64,000 bases of DNA from Microbacterium hydrocarbonoxydans (GCF_900105205.1 NZ_FNSQ01000005.1:2418001-2482000), one strand, 5' to 3'. Counted from the first letter of the stretch, positions 34,101 through 42,470 are shown. The notes: generated by a model from the letters alone, not told the origin. Translations and numbers: made by a program.

Positions 34101-34796
34101 ATCTCCGCCGCCGAACAGAAGTGGGGACAGCAGTCCAGCGTGACGCTGCTCCTGCCGCACGGCTACGAGGGCCAGGGACCTGACCACTCCTCCTCCCGCA
34201 TCGAGCGCTTCCTGCAGATGTGCGCACAGGACAACATGATCGTCGCGCGTCCCTCGACGCCGGCGTCGTACTTCCACCTGCTGCGTCGTCAGGCGTACGC
34301 GCGTCCGCGCAAGCCGCTGATCGTCTTCACGCCGAAGGCGATGCTGCGTCTGCGCGGAGCGACCAGTCCCGTCGAGGCCTTCACCCAGGGACGTTTCGAA
34401 CCGGTGATCGACGACGGCCGCGGTCTCGACCGCGCCGCCGTCAAGCGGGTGCTCGTGCACTCGGGCAAGGTCCACTGGGACCTGAAGTCCGAGATCGAGA
34501 AGAACCCGAACCCCGAGATCGCTCTCGTCCGGCTCGAGCAGCTGTATCCGACGCCGATCGAGGGCCTGAAGGCCATCACCGACTCCTACCCGAACGCCGA
34601 GCTGGTGTGGGTGCAGGAGGAGCCGGAGAACCAGGGGGCATGGCCGTTCCTCGCCCTGGCGTTCGCGGACGTCCCCGGCGACCGGTCGTTCCGTCCGGTC
34701 TGCCGGCCGGCATCCGCCTCGCCCGCGACCGGATCGTCGAAGGTGCACGCGGCCGAGCAGGCGAAGCTCCTGCGCGACGCGCTGACCCTGGGCTGA
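31110..34796 (+). CDS. kgd: Multifunctional 2-oxoglutarate dehydrogenase E1/succinyltransferase (Kgd)
   Basis: 1228 residues from the GTG at 31110; a GAAAGAGGG lies about 10 bases upstream. Order: a short E1 N-terminal segment (GANSWLVEELYEQFKVNRDSVD), an Ala/Pro-rich linker (about 50-115), an E2-type succinyltransferase core (about 130-340, with DHRVIQGAGSG, where Gln replaces the Asp usual in E2 enzymes, as I recall for Kgd), then the thiamine-diphosphate E1 domain (AHRGRLNVL, GSGDVKYHLG, HGDAAFAGQG) and transketolase-like C-terminal part (LLPHGYEGQGPDHSS). There is no lipoyl domain; Kgd enzymes use that of the pyruvate/oxoglutarate E2. Central TCA-cycle function. Confidence 0.96.
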   Translation: MSNQVTGVGGDGGFGANSWLVEELYEQFKVNRDSVDKEWWPILERYQSDAATGAAPAAPAAAAEQPSHPVTAPIPVIGAQPVARTTTKPAAAAPIPAQAPKPAPKADSAEAEKPTEEDKVTPLRGLPKTLAANMDESLTVPTATSVRTVPAKLMIDNRIVINNHMARTRGGKISFTHLIGWALIRTLDEFRSQNVFYAEVDGKPSVVAPAHVNLGIAIDLPKPDGTRALMVPSIKRADTLSFSEYLVAYEDLVRRARNNKLTAADFQGTTVSLTNPGGIGTVHSVPRLMKGQGCIIGAGALEYPAEFQGASEKTLNELAIGKTITLTSTYDHRVIQGAGSGEFLKKVHELLIGQRGFYDDIFAALRIPYSPIRWNPDIAVDLAERVDKQSRVQELINSFRVRGHLMADIDPLEYVQRSHPDLEIESHGLTFWDLDREFVTGGFGGRRVAKLRDILGVLRDSYCRTLGIEYMHIQDPEQRRWFQEKVEVKYQKPGHDEQLRVLRKLNEAEAFETFLQTKFVGQKRFSLEGGESLVPLLDEILQGAATAGLEGAAIGMAHRGRLNVLTNIAGKTYGQVFQEFEGTQTPGNQRGSGDVKYHLGTEGTFIADDKSELPVYLAANPSHLETVDGVLEGIVRAKQDRKPIGTFAWLPILVHGDAAFAGQGVVVETLQMSQLRGYRTGGTIHVVVNNQVGFTTLPNDSRTSVYSTDVAKTIQAPVFHVNGDDPEAVIHVAQLAFEYRERFHRDVVIDLVCYRRRGHNEGDDPSMTQPLMTDLIQAKRSVRKLYTESLVGRGDITEEEYDEAKADFQNRLEIAFAETHAAETGANQVVQELPVEEQVGAPEITGVSNEVIQLIGDAFVNKPEGFTVHPKLQQQLEKRHDMSRNGNIDWGFGELLAFGSLLVEGTTVRLAGQDSRRGTFVQRHATLHDRANGQEWLPLSNLSESQGRFFVYDSLLSEYAALGFEYGYSVEAPEALVLWEAQFGDFVNGAQTVIDEYISAAEQKWGQQSSVTLLLPHGYEGQGPDHSSSRIERFLQMCAQDNMIVARPSTPASYFHLLRRQAYARPRKPLIVFTPKAMLRLRGATSPVEAFTQGRFEPVIDDGRGLDRAAVKRVLVHSGKVHWDLKSEIEKNPNPEIALVRLEQLYPTPIEGLKAITDSYPNAELVWVQEEPENQGAWPFLALAFADVPGDRSFRPVCRPASASPATGSSKVHAAEQAKLLRDALTLG

Positions 34797-34803
34797 GACT
34801 CAC

Positions 34804-34852
34804 GCACGCAGAAAGGGCGTCTCGACTCGGTCGAGGCGCCCTTTCTGCGTGC
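34804..34852. terminator. Large hairpin terminator after kgd
   Basis: The outer stem is 16 bases (34804-34819 with 34837-34852, GCACGCAGAAAGGGCG and complement). A second inner stem CTCGAC/GTCGAG (34821-34826 with 34830-34835) extends it. It lies between the convergent kgd and eis genes. On the plus strand CTTT precedes the distal arm end rather than following it. Confidence 0.82.
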
Positions 34853-34869
34853 TGTGCGCAGGTCGGCCG

Positions 34870-36177
34870 TCAGTACCAGATGTCCAGAGCAGGTGACGGG
34901 AACGAGACGAATGCGCGGTCGAGGGACTCGACGATCGGCGCTGCAGCGGCGATGCGACCGGCGCCGTGCAGCGCCGCCGCCCGCACACCCCCGGCGAACA
35001 GGATCGACAGCGCCGAGATGTCGAGCGCGGCGTCAACCTCCGACGCTCCCCCTTCGACGGCTGCGACGGTCGCCGTCCCGTCATTCCCGATCTGCAGCCT
35101 CCAGTCGCCGGCCGCGAACCCGAGCGGGTCGCTGACCCGCAGCACGACGTCGAGCGGTGCGGAGTAATCGCGTGAACGCAGGACGGTCGGAAGGTCGAGG
35201 ATGCGCAGCCAGCCGTGGTCGTGGACCGTCTGCTTCACTCCGCGCGGGTCGTGGACCAGCCACGGGAGAGAGTCGTCCAGCGGCCGCAGATCGGCGGTGA
35301 CCTCGTCCACGAGGTCGTGCTGCAGGGCGAACCTCCACAGCGCCGCCGTCGCGTCCTGTGTCTCGGCGACCAGCAGGCGGACGTCGAGACCGAAGCGGAA
35401 CGACCCGCCACGCTCGCTCACTGTGAAGGCCATGGCGCCGCGCACGGCCCCGGCCCCGTCGAGGAACCGGATGCCACGCACCTTGTCACGGTCGGTGTCG
35501 CTCGGCGACAACCCTGCGATCCCGGTCCAGCGCGTCGCCCAGCCCGGGATCTGCCCTGCGCGCGACGACCTCGCGCGCTCATGGATCGCGCCGAGCTCGG
35601 TCGCCAGCGTCTCGCGGTCGACGTACTCGAGGCGTCCGTCACCCGCTGTCCCTGCCCACCCCGCGCGCCGGGTGTCGACGGTGAAGCGCGACATCGGGAG
35701 CGCCGAACCGAAGCCGTACCGACCGTAGATCGTCGCCTCAGAAACGGTGAGCCCGGCGATCGGCACGCCGGCGGATGCCGCGGCACGCAGCTCACCCTCC
35801 AGGAGCGCCCTGGCGATGCCGCGACGGCGGTGGGTCGCAGAGACCGTCACCCCGCTGATCGCCCACATCGGGATCTCGCCACCACCCGCCGTCGTGAGAG
35901 GGGTCACCCACGAGTCGATGGTCGCGACCGGCTGAGCATTCGGAGCAGAGGCCTCGTACACACCCGTGTTGCGTCGAGCCTCGAAGGCAGGTCTTCCGAA
36001 GGCGATCGCCTCATCCGAGGGCTCGGCCCCGAGGAAGCCTCTCGACATCGCGCGCTGGAATCGCTCCGACTGCGCCCGATCGGCGGTGTCGACGACACGG
36101 TAGGTCAGCGACTGCGCGGCGAGTCGATCGGTGGACGCAGGATCAGCGGGCAGTTCGCGTGAATCGATGGACGTCAT
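34870..36177 (-). CDS. eis: Eis-family GNAT acetyltransferase
   Basis: 435 residues from the ATG at 36175-36177. The protein has the Eis layout: an N-terminal GNAT domain with PMWAISGVTVSATHRRRGIARALL (acetyl-CoA loop RRRGIA), TIYGRYGFG, a second GNAT-like domain, and a C-terminal SCP2-like domain (DPLGFAAGDWRLQIG, LSILFAGGVRAAALHGAGRI). It ends in an aromatic residue (DIWY), as in Eis proteins where the C-terminal carboxylate takes part in catalysis. Mycobacterial Eis acetylates aminoglycosides and other amines; the natural substrate here is unknown. Confidence 0.9.
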   Translation of the reverse strand: MTSIDSRELPADPASTDRLAAQSLTYRVVDTADRAQSERFQRAMSRGFLGAEPSDEAIAFGRPAFEARRNTGVYEASAPNAQPVATIDSWVTPLTTAGGGEIPMWAISGVTVSATHRRRGIARALLEGELRAAASAGVPIAGLTVSEATIYGRYGFGSALPMSRFTVDTRRAGWAGTAGDGRLEYVDRETLATELGAIHERARSSRAGQIPGWATRWTGIAGLSPSDTDRDKVRGIRFLDGAGAVRGAMAFTVSERGGSFRFGLDVRLLVAETQDATAALWRFALQHDLVDEVTADLRPLDDSLPWLVHDPRGVKQTVHDHGWLRILDLPTVLRSRDYSAPLDVVLRVSDPLGFAAGDWRLQIGNDGTATVAAVEGGASEVDAALDISALSILFAGGVRAAALHGAGRIAAAAPIVESLDRAFVSFPSPALDIWY

Positions 36178-36183
36178 GCCTCC

Positions 36184-36189
36184 ACCCTA
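36184..36189 (-). promoter_or_regulatory. Putative leaderless -10 (TAGGGT) of eis
   Basis: TAGGGT, then GGAGGC, then ATG on the minus strand, in the 38-base gap between rsrA and eis. Confidence 0.5.
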
Positions 36190-36215
36190 GGGCGAACGTC
36201 AGGACGCGACCCGCG

Positions 36216-36461
36216 TCAGTGCTGCGAAGCCTGCACCTCGCGCAGGCGGGCGAACACCTGGTCGCGCAGCTCCTCTGGAGCAGTCTCCTTGCAGGCGCGC
36301 GCCACGACCTCGGTGAGGGTGGTCGCCACGAGAGCCTCGTCCCGGCAGGACGGGCAGTTCTCCAGGTGCTCACGGATCTCGGTGTGCTCGGTGTTGCACA
36401 CCTCGTTGCGGAGGTACTCCTCGAGATCCTTGCGGGCCTTGTCGCAGCCGCAGTCGGTCAT
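36216..36461 (-). CDS. rsrA: Zinc-binding anti-sigma factor RsrA/RshA
   Basis: 81 residues. The zinc anti-sigma motif is HxxxCxxC at HLENCPSC, with further cysteines at the start (CGCDKARK) and in VCNTEH. In RsrA/RshA, oxidation of these cysteines releases zinc and the bound sigma factor. The start overlaps the sigma gene stop by 4 bases, giving equal synthesis of both partners. The N-terminal CGC is a small difference from textbook RsrA and may add another redox-active thiol. Confidence 0.92.
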   Translation of the reverse strand: MTDCGCDKARKDLEEYLRNEVCNTEHTEIREHLENCPSCRDEALVATTLTEVVARACKETAPEELRDQVFARLREVQASQH

Positions 36462-37120
36462 TTCTTGCTCCTCGGGTCGGCCGCGGAGATTCCCCGCTCT
36501 GCGGCGTACTCAGCCAGCAGCTCCCGCAGCATCCGCCTGCCTCGATGCAGGCGGCTCATCACGGTGCCGATGGGTGTCTTCATGATGTCGGCGATCTCCT
36601 GGTAGGCGAAGCCCTCGACGTCTGCGAGGTACACCGCCAACCGGAAGTCCTCCGGCACCGCCTGCAGGGCGTCCTTGACGACGGATGCCGGCATGCGGTC
36701 GATCGCCTCGGCCTCGGCGGAGCGGCTGTGCGACGCCGTGGTCGACTCCGCACCGCCCAGCTGCCAGTCCTCGAGCTCGTCGATCGTGCCCTGGAACGGC
36801 TCGCGCTGCTTCTTGCGATAGATGTTGATGTAGGTGTTCGTGAGGATCCGATACAGCCATGCCTTCAGGTTCGTCCCCTGCGAGAACGTCGCCCAGGACC
36901 CGTAGGCCTTCACGAACGTCTCCTGCACGAGGTCGGCGGCATCGGCGGGGTTGCGCGTCATACGCATCGCCGCCGCATAGAGCTGATCCATGAACGGGAT
37001 CGCCTGTTCCTCGAATTCGCGCCGAGGGTCGCTGACCGTCTCTGCGGTTGCCGTGTCATCCATCACCGGCCAGTCTAGGCGGCTGAGGTCGACCGACTCG
37101 CGTTCCAGCGTTGCGAGCAT
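36458..37120 (-). CDS. sigR: RNA polymerase sigma factor SigR/SigH (ECF, thiol stress)
   Basis: 220 residues from the ATG at 37118-37120 with GAAGGAGAG upstream. Region 2 reads [28 protein letters not shown] and [21 protein letters not shown]; region 4 reads [44 protein letters not shown]. This is the SigR/SigH branch that controls thioredoxin and thiol repair genes. It is coupled with rsrA. I looked for a SigR autoregulatory promoter (GGAAT, then about 18 bases, then GTT) in the 70-base upstream gap and did not find one. Confidence 0.94.
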   Translation of the reverse strand: MLATLERESVDLSRLDWPVMDDTATAETVSDPRREFEEQAIPFMDQLYAAAMRMTRNPADAADLVQETFVKAYGSWATFSQGTNLKAWLYRILTNTYINIYRKKQREPFQGTIDELEDWQLGGAESTTASHSRSAEAEAIDRMPASVVKDALQAVPEDFRLAVYLADVEGFAYQEIADIMKTPIGTVMSRLHRGRRMLRELLAEYAAERGISAADPRSKK

Positions 37121-37176
37121 GCTCTCTCCTTCTCAGCGAGGCCCGGTCATTCGATCGACCGGACACCCGCGTTCAC

Positions 37177-37182
37177 TAAGGT
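37177..37182 (+). promoter_or_regulatory. Putative near-leaderless -10 (TAAGGT) of aroA
   Basis: TAAGGT, then 8 bases (GGAAACCG), then ATG. The spacing predicts a leader of zero to two bases. It lies 57 bases from the divergent sigR start. Confidence 0.42.
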
Positions 37183-37190
37183 GGAAACCG

Positions 37191-38516
37191 ATGAGCGCCA
37201 ACAGGTATTCCCCCTCCCCCGCCCAGGGCGTCTACGCCGCGCCGTCCGTCGACGGCCCGGTGCACGCGACCGTGACCGTTCCGGGGTCCAAGTCGCTCAC
37301 CAACCGCGAGCTCATCATCGCCGCGACGGCCGACGGGCCCGGTCGACTGATCGCCCCGCTGCACTCGGACGACTCCCGACGGATGGTCGAAGCGCTGCGC
37401 GCGCTCGGCGTCGGCATCGCGGAGGTCGACGGCGAGGGAGAGTTCGGACCCGACCTGGTCGTCACGCCCGCCAAGCTCGTCGGCGGCACGACGGTCGACT
37501 GCGGTCAAGCCGGGACGGTGATGCGGTTCATCGCACCGCTCGCCGGCCTCGCCCAGCACGACGTGCACCTGACCGCGCACGAGACGGCCCTGCATCGTCC
37601 TATGGGCGGACTCATCAGCGCGCTGCGCGACCTGGGCGTCGACATCGACGACGAGGGCACCTGGGCTCTCCCCTTCACCATCCGCGGACACGGGCGGATC
37701 CGCGGCGGCCGCGTCGAGATCGATGCCTCCGCGTCCAGCCAGTTCGTCTCCGGCCTTCTGCTCGCCGCCCCCCGCTTCGACGTCGGGCTGCATCTGGTGC
37801 ACACGGGCGAGCACCTGCCGAGCCTGCCCCACATCGACATGACCATCGAGGCCCTGAGCAGGCGTGGCATCCGGATCGAACGTCCGGCCACCGGCGAGTG
37901 GCTGGTGGAGGCCGGCGTCCCGCGCGCCAAGGAGATCGCGATCGAGCCCGATCTCTCCAACGCCGCACCGTTCCTCGCCGCCGCGCTCATCACCGGAGGG
38001 TCGGTCTCGGTGACCGGCTGGCCGGTGCACTCCACGCAGCCGGGAGCGCTCCTCCCCGAGATCCTGCAGGCCCTCGGCGCCCACGTCGGCCGCCACAGCG
38101 GCACGCTGACGGTGAAGGCCGGCTCTGAGATCCGCGGGCTCGACCTCGACCTCTCGGCGGCGAGCGAGTTGACGCCGACCCTCGTCGGCCTGGCTGCTTT
38201 CGCATCCGGTCCGACCACGATCCGTGGCATCGGACACATCCGACTGCACGAGACCGATCGCATCGCGGCCCTGATCGGCAACGTCCGGGCGCTCGGCGGC
38301 GAGGCGGAGGAGCTCTCCGATGGACTCCGCATCATCCCCCGCTCGCTGCACGGCGGCAGCTGGGCCGCGCACCACGACCACCGCATGGCGACGACCGGGG
38401 CACTCATCGGCCTCCGTGTCCCAGGGGTCGAGATCGACGACATCGGCACGACCTCCAAGACCCTGCCGGAGTTCACGCTCCTGTGGGAGCGGATGCTGCA
38501 GGGCGCGTCCGCGTGA
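37191..38516 (+). CDS. aroA: 3-phosphoshikimate 1-carboxyvinyltransferase (EPSP synthase)
   Basis: 441 residues from the ATG at 37191. Substrate motifs are VPGSKSLTNRELIIAA, CGQAGTVMRFIAPLAG (consensus NAGTAMR, here QAGTVMR), HRPMGGLI, SASSQFVSGLLLAAP, EPDLSNAAPFLAAA and HDHRMATTGALIGL. The enzyme makes EPSP from shikimate-3-phosphate and PEP. The variant QAGT loop, rather than NAGT, is noticeable and may matter for PEP and glyphosate binding. The stop overlaps rsgA by 4 bases (GTGA). Confidence 0.95.
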   Translation: MSANRYSPSPAQGVYAAPSVDGPVHATVTVPGSKSLTNRELIIAATADGPGRLIAPLHSDDSRRMVEALRALGVGIAEVDGEGEFGPDLVVTPAKLVGGTTVDCGQAGTVMRFIAPLAGLAQHDVHLTAHETALHRPMGGLISALRDLGVDIDDEGTWALPFTIRGHGRIRGGRVEIDASASSQFVSGLLLAAPRFDVGLHLVHTGEHLPSLPHIDMTIEALSRRGIRIERPATGEWLVEAGVPRAKEIAIEPDLSNAAPFLAAALITGGSVSVTGWPVHSTQPGALLPEILQALGAHVGRHSGTLTVKAGSEIRGLDLDLSAASELTPTLVGLAAFASGPTTIRGIGHIRLHETDRIAALIGNVRALGGEAEELSDGLRIIPRSLHGGSWAAHHDHRMATTGALIGLRVPGVEIDDIGTTSKTLPEFTLLWERMLQGASA

Positions 38517-39580
38517 GCTGGCTCGACGACTCCGACGACCTCGAGGACGACTTCGAGGAGTACGAGAGCAGCATCCGCACGCGTCCGAACCCCAAGGGGA
38601 ACCGCCCTCGGACCAAGCGCAGACCAGCACACGACGACGCCCAGATCGGTCGTGTGCTCGGCGTCGACCGCGGCCGGTACTCGGTGATGCTCGATGAGGG
38701 AACCCCCGACGAGCGGATGATCACGGCGGCGCGCGCACGCGACCTGCGCCGCAACCCGATCGTGACCGGCGATCAGGCCAAAGTCGTCGGCGACACGACC
38801 GGCGAGGACGGCACGCTCGGACGCATCATCGGGATCGTCGATCGCACCTCGCTGCTGCGCCGCAGCGCCGATGACACCGATCAGGTCGAGCGCGTCATCG
38901 TCGCGAACGCCGATCAGATGCTGGTGGTCGTGGCCGCGGCCGACCCCGAGCCGCGGGCGCGTCTGGTCGACCGCTACCTCGTGGCCGCACTGGATGCCGG
39001 CATCCGTCCCCTCCTCGTCGTCACCAAGACGGACCTCGCCGATCCGACCTCCTTCCTCGCGCACTTCGACGGGCTCGACCTGCGCGTGTTCACGAGCGCG
39101 CAGGAGGAGATGCCCGTCGACGAGATCGGTGCGGCGCTGGTCGGCCACTCGACCGTGTTCGTCGGTCACTCCGGGGTTGGCAAGTCCACTCTCGTGAACG
39201 CCCTCGTCCCCAGCGCGCTGCGCGCGACGGGGCACGTGAACCAGGTGACGGGGCGTGGACGTCACACGTCCTCCTCCACGGTGTCGCTTCGATACGTCGG
39301 TCCCGCCGGCACGGGGTGGGTCATCGACACGCCGGGCGTGCGCTCCTTCGGGCTCGGCCATGTCGACCCTGCCAACATCCTCGCCGCCTTCACCGAGCTC
39401 GCGGTGATCGCCCAGGACTGCCCCCGGGGGTGCACGCATCTGGCCGACGCTCCGGACTGCGCGCTGATCGAGGCCGCCGAACGCGGCGAACTGTCGGAGA
39501 CGGGCCGGGCGCGCCTGGACTCGCTGCAGCGGCTGCTGCAGACCTTCGCCGACAAGGCGGAGCAGACCCCCGGACGCTAG
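38513..39580 (+). CDS. rsgA: Ribosome small-subunit GTPase RsgA (YjeQ)
   Basis: 355 residues from the GTG at 38513, overlapping aroA. The acidic N-terminus (LDDSDDLEDDFEEYES) is followed by an OB domain (RVLGVDRGRYSVML) and a circularly permuted GTPase: VVTKTDL (G4) first, GHSGVGKSTLVNAL (G1), TSSSTVSL, then DTPGVRSFGL (G3). The C-terminal zinc knuckle is CPRGCTHLADAPDC. RsgA acts late in 30S maturation. The gene is coupled to aroA, a pairing also seen in mycobacteria. Confidence 0.95.
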   Translation: MSWLDDSDDLEDDFEEYESSIRTRPNPKGNRPRTKRRPAHDDAQIGRVLGVDRGRYSVMLDEGTPDERMITAARARDLRRNPIVTGDQAKVVGDTTGEDGTLGRIIGIVDRTSLLRRSADDTDQVERVIVANADQMLVVVAAADPEPRARLVDRYLVAALDAGIRPLLVVTKTDLADPTSFLAHFDGLDLRVFTSAQEEMPVDEIGAALVGHSTVFVGHSGVGKSTLVNALVPSALRATGHVNQVTGRGRHTSSSTVSLRYVGPAGTGWVIDTPGVRSFGLGHVDPANILAAFTELAVIAQDCPRGCTHLADAPDCALIEAAERGELSETGRARLDSLQRLLQTFADKAEQTPGR

Positions 39581-39583
39581 GCT
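39578..39583 (+). promoter_or_regulatory. Putative leaderless -10 (TAGGCT) of bcp
   Basis: TAGGCT, then GGAGCG, then GTG on the plus strand. The TAG is the rsgA stop codon, so bcp may have its own start as well as readthrough from aroA-rsgA. Confidence 0.45.
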
Positions 39584-39589
39584 GGAGCG

Positions 39590-40063
39590 GTGACTGTGCG
39601 CCTCGAACCCGGAACCGCTGCCCCCGACTTCGCTCTGCTCGACCAGGACGGCCGGACCGTCCGTCTCGACGATCTGCGAGGCCAGAAGACGGTGCTGTAC
39701 TTCTATCCGGCTGCCATGACGCCCGGTTGCACGACGCAGGCGTGCGACTTCCGCGACAGCATCTCGTCTCTCGAGGGCGCTGGCTACCGCGTGATCGGAG
39801 TCTCGCGCGACGAGCCTGCGAAGCTCGCGGCGTTCCGCGAGCGCGACGGCCTGACGTTCACCCTGCTCAGCGATCCTGACCATGCCGTCCACACCGCCTA
39901 CGGCGCGTGGGGCGAGAAGATGAACTACGGCAAGGTCGTCGAGGGAGTGCTCCGCTCGACCTTCGTGCTGGACGAGAACGGCATCGTCACCCTCGCGCAG
40001 TACAACGTCAAGGCCACAGGGCACGTCGCGCGGTTGCGCAAGCTGCTCGGCGTCGACGCCTGA
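39590..40063 (+). CDS. bcp: Thioredoxin-dependent peroxiredoxin (Bcp/PrxQ)
   Basis: 157 residues, GTG start. FYPAAMTPGCTTQAC gives the peroxidatic Cys47 in TPGCT and a resolving Cys52 five residues later, as in the PrxQ/Bcp group that forms an intramolecular disulfide. It reduces hydroperoxides using thioredoxin. FTLLSDPDHAVHTAYGAWGEK and RSTFVLDENG are typical. It follows rsgA by 9 bases. Confidence 0.95.
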   Translation: MTVRLEPGTAAPDFALLDQDGRTVRLDDLRGQKTVLYFYPAAMTPGCTTQACDFRDSISSLEGAGYRVIGVSRDEPAKLAAFRERDGLTFTLLSDPDHAVHTAYGAWGEKMNYGKVVEGVLRSTFVLDENGIVTLAQYNVKATGHVARLRKLLGVDA

Positions 40064-40066
40064 GCG

Positions 40067-40450
40067 TCACGCCGCGGGGCGCTCGTTCTCGGCTCGAGTG
40101 GTCGCCAGCAGGAGCACGAAACCCAATGCTCCCGGCAGTCCCACTCCGACCGTGAACGGCCAGGAGATCGGCTGCACCGTCAGGGATGCGAGCGCGAGGG
40201 CGACAGCGAGCACCTGGAAGACGAGTCCGCCCGACCGCGCCCAGGATCGACCCGACCGCGTGCCGATCGCGAAAGCGAACAGCGCCGCCGCGCCGATCAG
40301 GGTCAGCACGATGAGCGCCAGGGCCGTCGGCAGCGACGCGGCATCGCCTGCGCCGAGGCCGAGGAGTTCGATGAGAGCGAAGACGGTCAGTGCCGCTCCC
40401 TCTGCGGCGAGGACGGCGGCGGCAGCGAGAGCCAGTCGGGGTGAGCGCAC
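40067..40450 (-). CDS. Small four-helix hypothetical membrane protein
   Basis: 127 residues from the GTG at 40448-40450, chosen because AGGAGA lies 4 bases upstream. A longer start at 40507 would add 19 residues without its own ribosome site. Four hydrophobic helices are visible (LALAAAAVLAAEGAALTVFAL, ALALIVLTLIGAAALFAFAI, LVFQVLAVALALASL, FTVGVGLPGALGFVLLLA), separated by short loops with basic residues (TRSGRSWARSGG). I do not recognise the family. Its stop is 3 bases from that of the convergent bcp. Confidence 0.72.
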   Translation of the reverse strand: MRSPRLALAAAAVLAAEGAALTVFALIELLGLGAGDAASLPTALALIVLTLIGAAALFAFAIGTRSGRSWARSGGLVFQVLAVALALASLTVQPISWPFTVGVGLPGALGFVLLLATTRAENERPAA

Positions 40451-40681
40451 GATGTCTCCTGAGAATCGAATGAGAACCGGTGAAACCCTTGATTTCGCCG
40501 GTTTCATGTAACAGAATAGACAGCGTCATGTGCTCCCACAGCGGCGTGGGGCGGGCTTCGTGCTCGCATCACAAATCGCGGGCATCCGTCCGTATCTCAA
40601 CAGGGTAGCTGAACCCGAACTGCACCCGAAATCCAAGTCGTCGCATGGCGATGGCTTAACAATCCACACCGAGGAGCCCCC

Positions 40682-40930
40682 ATGGACTGGCGCGACAAGG
40701 CCGCCTGCTTGACTGTCGATCCCGAACTGTTCTTCCCCGTAGGGAACACCGGTCCGGCCGTCGACCAGATCGAGAAGGCCAAGACCGTCTGCGCCACGTG
40801 CACCGTGACCGAGATCTGCCTGCAGTACGCCCTCGAGTCCAGCCAGGATTCGGGCGTGTGGGGCGGTCTCTCCGAAGACGAGCGTCGTGCGCTCAAGCGT
40901 CGCGCCGCTCGCGCACGTCGCGCATCCTGA
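40682..40930 (+). CDS. whiB1: WhiB family iron-sulfur regulator, WhiB1-like
   Basis: 82 residues. The four cluster cysteines are C9, C37, C40 and C46 (CxxCxxxxxC), at the same positions as in mycobacterial WhiB1. GVWGG and the basic tail RRALKRRAARARR follow. WhiB1 binds a nitric-oxide-sensitive [4Fe-4S] cluster, partners with the principal sigma factor and is essential in mycobacteria. ACCGAGGAG precedes the ATG, and the 231-base upstream region (40451-40681) contains several AT-rich patches that could be promoters. A clean terminator follows. Confidence 0.94.
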   Translation: MDWRDKAACLTVDPELFFPVGNTGPAVDQIEKAKTVCATCTVTEICLQYALESSQDSGVWGGLSEDERRALKRRAARARRAS

Positions 40931-40941
40931 TCTGACAGAAG

Positions 40942-40973
40942 AAGGCGCCCGAGACCGAGTCTCGGGCGCCTTT
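40942..40973. terminator. Terminator between whiB1 and pdtaS
   Basis: A 14-base stem AAGGCGCCCGAGAC (40942-40955) with its complement 40959-40972, a 3-base loop CGA, and TTT at the end. Serves the convergent whiB1 and pdtaS genes. Confidence 0.9.
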
Positions 40974-40985
40974 CGCGTTCCTCTG

Positions 40986-42470
40986 CTACTTCGTCAGCCA
41001 GCGGAGCGGGATGTCGATGACGACCTCGGTGCCCTCGCCCTCGCTCCCCCGCCACTCGATCGAGCCGCTGAGCTCTCCCTGGATCAGGGTGCGGATGATC
41101 TGCGTGCCGAGCCCCTGGCCGATCCGCCCCTCCGGGAGCCCGTGTCCGGTGTCGCGGACCGTGACCCGCAGGTTCTCCTCCGTGCGCGCGGCATCGATCG
41201 TGACGATGCCCTCCTGACCGGCCAATCCGTGCTCCACGGCGTTGGTGACCACTTCGGTGAGAGCCAGCGCGAGCGGCGTCGCGTACTCGCTCGGCAGAAC
41301 GCCGAAGCGTCCGGTCGACTGCGTGCGCGCGCGGGTGTTCGGCGCGGATGCCACCTCGGCGACGAGCTTCAGCACCCGGTGGAAGACCTCGTCGAAGTCG
41401 ACCTTCTGGGTCAGCCCCTGCGCCAGCGTGTCGTGCACGACGGCGATGGAGTCCACCCGGCGCATCGCCTGAGTGAGCGCGTCGCGGGCCTCGTCCGAGT
41501 GCGTACGTCGCGCCTGGATGCGCAGCAGCGACGCGACCGTCTGGAGGTTGTTCTTGACGCGGTGATGGATCTCTCGGATCGTCGCGTCCTTGGTGATGAG
41601 CTCCTGCTCCTGGTGGCGCAGTTCCGAGACGTCGCGGCACAGGAGGATCGCGCCGATGCGCGTCCCGTGGTCCTTCAGAGGGATCGCCCGCAGCGAGACG
41701 GTGACACCGCGCGCCTCGATGTCCGTGCGCCACGGCGCGCGCCCGGTCACGACGACCGGAAGCGACTCGTCGACCTGACGCGACGGCGGCACCAGCCGGG
41801 TCGTCACCTCGGCGAGGGACTCACCCTCGAGCTCATCGTCGAAGCCCATGCGATTGAACGCCGACAGCGCGTTCGGACTGGCGAACGTCGTGATGCCGTC
41901 CACGTCGATGCGGATGAGACCGTCAGACGCGCGCGGCGCTCCTCGGCGCGGAGAGGTGGGGGCAGCGGGGTCGGGGAAGCTGCCGTCCGCGATCATGCGG
42001 AAGATGTCGTTGGCGCATTCGTCGAACGTGATCTGCTGCCGCGAGGGCGTGCGCGCTTCACCCAGGTTCGTGTGTCGGGTCACGACGCCGATGACGCTCG
42101 ATGCCGGGTCGGCGCCCCGACGTTCGATCACGATCGGAACGGCCCTGACGCGCGTCGGAGTCTCCTCGAACCAGTCCGGCGATGACGAGTCGACGATCTC
42201 CGCAGAGTCGAACGCCCCCTGCACCTGAGTGCGCCACTGAGGGCGGACCCGCTCGCCCACGATGTCGCGATAGAACAGCGTCGCCGCGCCGCTGGGGCGC
42301 GCATGCGCGACAGCGATGAACGATCCGTCCTCGGTCTGGATCCACACGACGATGTCCGCCGATGCGAGGTCGGCGAGCAGCTGGCCGTCTCCGGCGAGAC
42401 GATGCAGCCATTCGACCTCGTGTTCGGTCAGAAGGCCCTGGGTCTGGGCGAGATCACTGAGGGTTGACAC
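40986..42470 (-). CDS. pdtaS: Soluble sensor histidine kinase PdtaS
   Basis: 494 residues, GTG start. An N-terminal GAF-like domain (about 1-165) and a PAS domain (about 180-285) are followed by a HisKA_2 phosphoacceptor (EIHHRVKNNLQTVASLLRIQARR, about 295-320) and a HATPase (LALTEVVTNAVEHG, RDTGHGLP, GLGTQII). There are no membrane helices. In mycobacteria PdtaS phosphorylates the ANTAR regulator PdtaR, an RNA-binding antiterminator; no PdtaR gene is in this window. It is next to whiB1, as in mycobacteria. Confidence 0.93.
   Translation of the reverse strand: MSTLSDLAQTQGLLTEHEVEWLHRLAGDGQLLADLASADIVVWIQTEDGSFIAVAHARPSGAATLFYRDIVGERVRPQWRTQVQGAFDSAEIVDSSSPDWFEETPTRVRAVPIVIERRGADPASSVIGVVTRHTNLGEARTPSRQQITFDECANDIFRMIADGSFPDPAAPTSPRRGAPRASDGLIRIDVDGITTFASPNALSAFNRMGFDDELEGESLAEVTTRLVPPSRQVDESLPVVVTGRAPWRTDIEARGVTVSLRAIPLKDHGTRIGAILLCRDVSELRHQEQELITKDATIREIHHRVKNNLQTVASLLRIQARRTHSDEARDALTQAMRRVDSIAVVHDTLAQGLTQKVDFDEVFHRVLKLVAEVASAPNTRARTQSTGRFGVLPSEYATPLALALTEVVTNAVEHGLAGQEGIVTIDAARTEENLRVTVRDTGHGLPEGRIGQGLGTQIIRTLIQGELSGSIEWRGSEGEGTEVVIDIPLRWLTK

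Noticed and set aside
37121-37190. SigR-type autoregulatory promoter before sigR
   Set aside because: No GGAAT with a GTT at the expected distance on the minus strand.
37505-40024. Minus-strand open frame of 839 codons antisense to aroA, rsgA and bcp
   Set aside because: Shadow of three well-supported genes; high GC makes long antisense frames common.
40451-40681. Small RNA gene or extra small ORF before whiB1
   Set aside because: Several AT-rich patches but no hairpin with a T run and no ORF with a ribosome site; more likely the whiB1 promoter region.
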